From positions 16,042 through 31,201 of the forward strand of contig JAKABK010000001.1 of NCBI GenBank assembly GCA_021796905.1: 15,160 nucleotides of DNA. The letters are read 5' to 3'. The DNA is from Actinomycetes bacterium. Lineage in GTDB: Bacteria; Actinomycetota; Acidimicrobiia; Acidimicrobiales; Palsa-688. The position numbers were made by a program, and so were the translations under genes. How positions within the stretch are numbered: the stretch's first letter is position 1; each line of letters begins with the position of its first letter. Of this stretch, positions 12,560 through 15,160 are shown in pieces. Below the pieces are notes generated by a model. The model had not been told where the DNA came from and searched no databases. It saw only the letters and a program-made list of their open reading frames with translations.

Positions 12560-13645
12560 GTGAGCCCTCCGGTGGTCTCCTGGACGCAGGCGAGGCGGGT
12601 TGCGACCGCGATCGCCGGAGCCGGCGAGGGTCTGGTCTCCTACGAGCGCGACGCCCTCGACGCCGACCTGGCGGAGCTGACCGCGCTCGCCGAGGTGCTG
12701 GTCGAGCGCGAGACCGGGCTGCGGTCCGCTGCCGGCCCGGCCCGGGCCCGGGTCGTCGACCGGGTGGGTTGGGTCGAGGTCAACCTGGCGTCGTTCCAGC
12801 GGCTGCTGCGCCCACTCGAGGACCGTCTCGCGGCGGCCCGGTCCCGTCCGGGACGTCTGGCGCTGCCGCCCGGCCTCGAGGCGGCCGCCAGCGGGGTGCA
12901 GGTGGGGGTCCTGCTGGCGTGGATGTCGAGAAGGGTGCTCGGCCAGTACGACCAGCTGCTGGTGGAGGACGACTGTCCCGACCAGCAGGACTTCGTGTAC
13001 TACGTGGGTCCGAACATCGTCGAGCTGGAGCGCCGCTACGGGTTCCCTCCCCGGGAGCTGCGGCTCTGGCTGGCGCTGCACGAGGTGACCCACCGGGCGC
13101 AGTTCACCGGGGTCCCGTGGATGCGCGACCACTTCCTCTCCCTGGTCAGCCGGACCCTCGCCGGCGTCGATCCCGATCCCCGCCGGCTCCTCGAGTCCCT
13201 CCGCCGGCTGGTGGCCGACCTGCGCGCCGGGGAGCGGCCGCTCGACGAGGGAGGCTTGCTCGCGGCGCTCGCCACCCCGGAGCAGCGGGCGACGATCCAG
13301 GAGATCGGCGGCCTGATGAGCCTGCTCGAGGGTCACGGCGACATCGTCATGGACCGGGCCGCCCGGGACCGGGTGCCCAACGCCGACCGGTTCAGTGCCG
13401 CCCTCCGCCAACGTCGCCGGCAGAGGGGCGCGACCCGGGTGCTGTCGTCGTTGGTCGGCCTCGACGCCAAGATGCGCCAGTACGAGCAGGGCGAGGACTT
13501 CGTCCGGGAGGTCGAGTCCGTCGGCGGCCGGGAGCTGTTCGACCGGGTCTGGGAGGCGCCGGAGTGGCTGCCGAGCCTGCCGGAGATCCGCCAGCCCCGC
13601 CGCTGGCTGGAGCGGGCGGGGGTCACGGTCCCCGCCGCCGGATAG
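12560..13645 (+). CDS. DUF2342-family zinc-dependent metalloprotease (coenzyme F420-associated type)
   Basis: A 361-residue protein of an actinobacterial family predicted to be a zinc protease. The HExxH motif is HEVTH at residues 174-178, in LRLWLALHEVTHRAQF. A second conserved motif, EGHGDIVMD (257-265), probably supplies another ligand. Further family blocks are DFVYYVGPNIVELERRYGFP upstream and LIGLDAK/MRQYEQGEDFVREVE-like sequence near the C-terminus. The biological substrate is not known; the F420 association comes from gene neighbourhoods in other actinobacteria. GTG 12560 was chosen because it precedes the first family-like residues; GTG 12572 is an alternative, and no strong ribosome site decides. 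It is followed after 5 bp by tilS, an arrangement common in actinobacteria. Confidence 0.85.
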   Translation: MSPPVVSWTQARRVATAIAGAGEGLVSYERDALDADLAELTALAEVLVERETGLRSAAGPARARVVDRVGWVEVNLASFQRLLRPLEDRLAAARSRPGRLALPPGLEAAASGVQVGVLLAWMSRRVLGQYDQLLVEDDCPDQQDFVYYVGPNIVELERRYGFPPRELRLWLALHEVTHRAQFTGVPWMRDHFLSLVSRTLAGVDPDPRRLLESLRRLVADLRAGERPLDEGGLLAALATPEQRATIQEIGGLMSLLEGHGDIVMDRAARDRVPNADRFSAALRQRRRQRGATRVLSSLVGLDAKMRQYEQGEDFVREVESVGGRELFDRVWEAPEWLPSLPEIRQPRRWLERAGVTVPAAG

Positions 13646-13650
13646 CTGCT

Positions 13651-14664
13651 GTGGCGGCGGCGGTGACCGACCCGGCGGCCGGTGTGGCGGCCAGCGGGTG
13701 CCGTGAGGTCGACCTCGACAGGATCGCCGCCCGCTGCCGTTGGCCCGCCGGCGCCGGGCCTGGCGTGGGGGGGGAGCGGAGCGGCTCGGGGGGCTGCGGC
13801 GCGCCGGTCGTCGCCGGGGTCTCCGGCGGGCCGGACTCCCTCGCGCTGCTCGTGCTCGCGTGCCGGGCCGGGCTGGATGTCCTCGCGGTCCACGTCGACC
13901 ACGCTCTGCGTCCCGGCTCGGCGGCCGAGGCAGACCGGGTGGCCGAGGCGGCGCGAGCGCTCGGGGCACGCTTCGAGGCCCGCCGGGCCCCGGTCACCCC
14001 GGGCCCCGACCTCGAGGCTCGCGCCCGGGCCGCCCGCTACTCGGTCCTGCCGGGAGGGGTCATGGTCGGCCACACCGCCGACGACCGGGCCGAGACGGTG
14101 ATGCTCAACCTGCTCCGCGGCTCCGGGATCGACGGGCTCGCCCCGATGCGCCCATCGGCGCGGGTGAGCCGCCCGCTGCTCGGGCTCCGGCGCTCCGAGA
14201 CCGAGGCGGTCTGCGCCGCGGCTGGGCTCGAGGCCGTGAGGGACCCGACCAACGACGACCTCGCCCAGCGCCGCAACTCGGTGCGCCACCTGCTGTTACC
14301 GCTGCTAGCCGAGGTCGCCGGTCGGGACCCGGTGCCGCTGCTCTGCCGGCAAGCGGAGCTCGCCGGCGACGACGCCGACCTGCTCGACCGGCTCGCGGCC
14401 GCCATCGACGCGCGCGACGCCCGGGCCCTCAGCGCGGCGCCCGTGCCGCTCGCCCGCCGCGCGGTGAGGAACTGGCTGCGGACCGCCCCGGGATCCGACC
14501 CCGAGCTCCACCCGCCGAGCGCGGCGGAGGTGGCCCGGGTGCTCGCGGTGGCACGCTGCGAGGCGGTGGCCTGTGAGCTGGCCGGCGGGCGTCGCGTCGC
14601 CCGCCGGGACGGCCGGCTCCGGGTGGAGCCGCCGGGCGAGGCTGCGTCGCGGTCGGCTCGCTAG
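13651..14664 (+). CDS. tilS: tRNA(Ile)-lysidine synthase TilS
   Basis: About 337 residues. TilS attaches lysine to C34 of the CAU-anticodon isoleucine tRNA, using ATP, so that it reads AUA. The PP-loop ATP site is SGGPDS (residues 58-63 from GTG 13651). Other family blocks are HVDHALRPGSAAEADRV, RARAARYSVL, GHTADDRAETVMLNLLRGSG and RDPTNDD...RNSVRHLLLPLL. It lacks the long C-terminal domain of the E. coli enzyme, as usual in actinobacteria. The N-terminus before the PP-loop is about 50 residues of Ala/Gly-rich sequence, including GPGVGGERSGSGG, longer than typical. GTG 13663 and 13684 are therefore possible starts. It lies 5 bp after the metalloprotease and 12 bp before hpt, so it belongs to one operon. 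Confidence 0.93.
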   Translation: MAAAVTDPAAGVAASGCREVDLDRIAARCRWPAGAGPGVGGERSGSGGCGAPVVAGVSGGPDSLALLVLACRAGLDVLAVHVDHALRPGSAAEADRVAEAARALGARFEARRAPVTPGPDLEARARAARYSVLPGGVMVGHTADDRAETVMLNLLRGSGIDGLAPMRPSARVSRPLLGLRRSETEAVCAAAGLEAVRDPTNDDLAQRRNSVRHLLLPLLAEVAGRDPVPLLCRQAELAGDDADLLDRLAAAIDARDARALSAAPVPLARRAVRNWLRTAPGSDPELHPPSAAEVARVLAVARCEAVACELAGGRRVARRDGRLRVEPPGEAASRSAR

Positions 14665-14676
14665 GGTCAGGGCCCG

Positions 14677-15160
14677 ATGAGCGCCCCGGTCGACCCTGCC
14701 GACGATCCCGCCACCGCCGGCGGGCCCGGTGCCGGCGGGCCCGGTGCCGGCTCGGGTCGGCGCCCGGCAGTGGGATCGACGAGCGTGGGCATCCCCGCCG
14801 CCCGCCGCCCGGGGATGACACCCGGACCGCCCTGGGAGGACCCCTCCCTCGGGGAGATCATCGTCCCCGCCGAGGAGCTGCAGGAGCGGGTCGGCCAGCT
14901 CGGAGCGGCGATCGCCGCGGACTACGCCGGGCGCCCGCCGCTGCTGGTCGGGGTCCTCAAGGGCGCCTGCATCTTCCTGTCGGACCTCGCCCGGGCGATC
15001 GGCCTGCCGGTCGAGATGGACTTCATGGCGATCTCCTCCTACGGCAGCGCGACGAGGACCAGCGGCGTGGTCCGGATCGTCAAGGACCTGGAGCTGGACC
15101 TCTCCGGTCGTCACGTGCTGATCGTCGAGGACATCGTCGACTCGGGGCTCACCTTGTCGT
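14677..15160 (+). CDS. hpt: Hypoxanthine(-guanine) phosphoribosyltransferase, 3' end outside the window
   Basis: The frame is open from ATG 14677 to the window end (161 codons). It encodes a type I phosphoribosyltransferase for purine salvage. Visible family blocks are [71 protein letters not shown], and the PRPP loop [13 protein letters not shown] at the very edge. The first ~46 residues are Gly/Pro/Ala-rich and are encoded partly by a 15-bp tandem repeat. ATG 14815 (Met47) would give the normal family N-terminus and may be the true start; neither ATG has a strong ribosome site. The tilS-hpt order is conserved in actinobacteria, usually followed by ftsH, which would lie beyond the window. 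Confidence 0.93.
   Translation, partial: MSAPVDPADDPATAGGPGAGGPGAGSGRRPAVGSTSVGIPAARRPGMTPGPPWEDPSLGEIIVPAEELQERVGQLGAAIAADYAGRPPLLVGVLKGACIFLSDLARAIGLPVEMDFMAISSYGSATRTSGVVRIVKDLELDLSGRHVLIVEDIVDSGLTLS
14716..14751 (+). repeat. 15-bp tandem repeat, 2.4 copies, at the hpt 5' end
   Basis: gccggcgggcccggt occurs at 14716-14730 and 14731-14745, then gccggc. In the long hpt frame it encodes AGGPG repeats. Confidence 0.8.

Noticed and set aside
12413..13969. Minus-strand open frame opposite the metalloprotease and tilS
   Set aside because: Arg/Pro/Gly-rich shadow with no family match, against two strongly conserved genes.

Overview
The window is very GC-rich, densely coded DNA with many GTG starts. 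The gene content is that of a high-GC actinomycete: a DUF3516 helicase C-terminus, a DUF2510 membrane protein, a SigR/RsrA-type sigma/anti-sigma pair, the DUF2342 metalloprotease found near F420 genes, and tilS followed by hpt. The absence of thioredoxin genes after the sigma/anti-sigma pair and the Fae-like gene make Acidimicrobiia or a related deep actinobacterial lineage plausible, but this placement is inference only. I saw no tRNA, rRNA, CRISPR array or insertion sequence. No stretch over 300 bases lacks a gene; the longest gap (1265-1454) holds a short tandem repeat.

Layout. 1-1264: 3' part of a DUF3516 RNA helicase-like gene. 1455-2508: a small DUF2510 membrane protein converging on a TetR regulator. 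2509-3439: a perfect 18-bp palindrome in the divergent promoter region, then a tiny membrane protein with a Cys/His cluster and a pRiA4 ORF-3-like protein. 3558-5282: a zinc alcohol dehydrogenase and a formaldehyde-activating-enzyme (Fae)-like protein, three bases apart. 5308-8385 (minus strand): a TetR regulator followed by an MFS transporter with a large duplicated extracytoplasmic loop. 8417-10306: an AMP-forming acyl-CoA ligase, divergent from that TetR. 10434-11231 (minus): a glycerophosphodiester phosphodiesterase. 11309-12492: an ECF sigma factor, its zinc-binding anti-sigma factor and a 63-residue Cys/His protein. 12560-15160: DUF2342 metalloprotease, tilS and the start of hpt, closely packed.

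How the genes may work together. The dehydrogenase plus Fae-like pair suggests handling of a small aldehyde such as formaldehyde. The TetR, MFS and acyl-CoA ligase cluster looks like regulated uptake and CoA activation of a carboxylic acid. The sigma/anti-sigma pair is a thiol-oxidative-stress switch judged by its conserved Cys/His spacing. The last block is housekeeping (tRNA-Ile lysidine synthesis, purine salvage).

A second theme is short GC-rich tandem repeats inside or at the ends of unrelated genes. Three of them have an 18-bp period (six codons), in the dehydrogenase tail, the second TetR N-terminus and the acyl-CoA ligase. Others have 15-, 23- and 33-bp periods. They behave as local in-frame expansions. 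No single dramatic new system is evident; the best candidates for a second look are the Fae-like pair, the MFS loop duplication, the repeat insert in the ligase and the two small Cys/His proteins.
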